Virus record (IMG/VR): IMGVR_UViG_3300020442_000008
Span: 62,001 to 126,000 of that record
Direction: 5' to 3' (one strand)
DNA length: 64,000 nucleotides
Origin: a virus
Within the stretch, counting starts at the first letter, position 1. Each line of letters opens with the position of its first letter. A program made the position numbers and the translations under genes. Below are positions 63,869 through 64,000 of the stretch, piece after piece. The notes under the pieces were generated by a model that searched no databases, was not told where the DNA came from, and saw only the letters and a program-made list of their open reading frames with translations.

Positions 63869-64000
63869 TTAAAAATCGTCTTCTAGGGCCCCGCTTTGTT
63901 GATATTCCCTAACTCTTCTTTCGAAAAAGTTACCCATGGCCTGCACATCAACAACTTCACTTAACCATGGAAAAGGGTTTTTATCACTTGGAAATCTATA
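63869..64000 (-). CDS. nrdB: ribonucleotide reductase beta subunit, C-terminal end (cut by window edge)
   Basis: Only 43 residues are in the window: NPFPWLSEVVDVQAMGNFFE then RRVREYQQSGALEDDF-stop, the conserved NrdB C-terminal region, whose acidic end normally docks with NrdA. The gene continues beyond base 64000. It supplies deoxynucleotides for phage DNA synthesis; nrdA is probably near by but not in view. Confidence 0.9.
   Translation of the reverse strand, partial: YRFPSDKNPFPWLSEVVDVQAMGNFFERRVREYQQSGALEDDF

Noticed and set aside
1-64000. tRNA genes
   Set aside because: No T-loop GTTCRANNC with a matching acceptor stem and anticodon arm was seen; GGTTCGA-like words occur only inside protein genes.
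1-64000. CRISPR arrays
   Set aside because: The dispersed palindromic elements are not regularly spaced and lack spacer-like units; no array seen.

Overview
The window is a fragment of an AT-rich tailed double-stranded DNA phage (Caudoviricetes). It shows an HK97-type head module (large terminase, prohead protease, decoration protein, major capsid protein), a phage-style replication block and a T4-like rIIB remnant at the left edge. No rRNA, tRNA, integrase or host housekeeping operon is visible. PhoH, Hsp20, a class Ib-free aerobic-type ribonucleotide reductase small subunit (only its C-terminus is inside the window) and FkbM/glycosyltransferase genes are typical cargo of aquatic phages of Gram-negative hosts; the host itself cannot be named from the sequence.

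Layout. (1) 0-16.5 kb: an early/accessory region of about 60 very small genes in two converging blocks, + strand up to 10.6 kb and - strand from 16.5 down to 10.75 kb. Nearly every transcription unit starts with a strong sigma70-like promoter whose -10 box lies exactly 6 nt before the ATG, so the transcripts should be leaderless. The same region holds a roughly 400-nt promoter-to-terminator segment without coding potential (3.9-4.3 kb), eight dispersed GC-rich palindromic repeats and a tandem mini-ORF plus hairpin duplication at 13.6 kb. Recognisable proteins are few: an HhH-GPD DNA glycosylase-like protein, a DUF932-like protein, a GP88-like cysteine protein and a DUF7249-like protein. (2) 16.7-20.8 kb: a small coiled-coil protein, Hsp20 with a sigma54-like promoter, and a reverse-strand sugar cassette (GT2-like glycosyltransferase, FkbM methyltransferase, two-domain glycosyltransferase). 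(3) 20.9-33.8 kb: a GNAT-like protein, a giant 3847-residue virion/adhesion protein and a small partner. (4) 33.7-41 kb: a two-gene reverse-strand unit with a ParS/MbcA-like small protein, then PhoH, a papain-like cysteine peptidase, several membrane proteins (holin-like, EF-hand lipoprotein, GAF-like), a zinc ribbon and a phage sigma factor. (5) 39-48.7 kb: packaging and head genes, including a C2H2-ERCC4 nuclease fused next to terminase. No portal gene is recognisable. (6) 48.7-64 kb, all reverse strand: ClpC-like unfoldase, a DNA polymerase III split into PHP / exonuclease / polymerase genes, NUDIX, RecB/Cas4-like nuclease, TOPRIM primase, DnaB helicase, Vsr-like nuclease, RecA/UvsX, a large membrane coiled-coil protein and nrdB.

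Regulation. Two promoter classes are visible. The early region and the heads of the replication units use TTGAC(A/T)-N16-18-TAnnnT. At least 13 genes in the right two thirds instead carry a GTGTA box, most often 9-10 nt before the start codon and without a -35. The sigma-like gene at 38.5-39.25 kb is a natural candidate to read that second class. Head genes at 45.3-47.2 kb have ordinary Shine-Dalgarno leaders, in contrast to the leaderless early genes.
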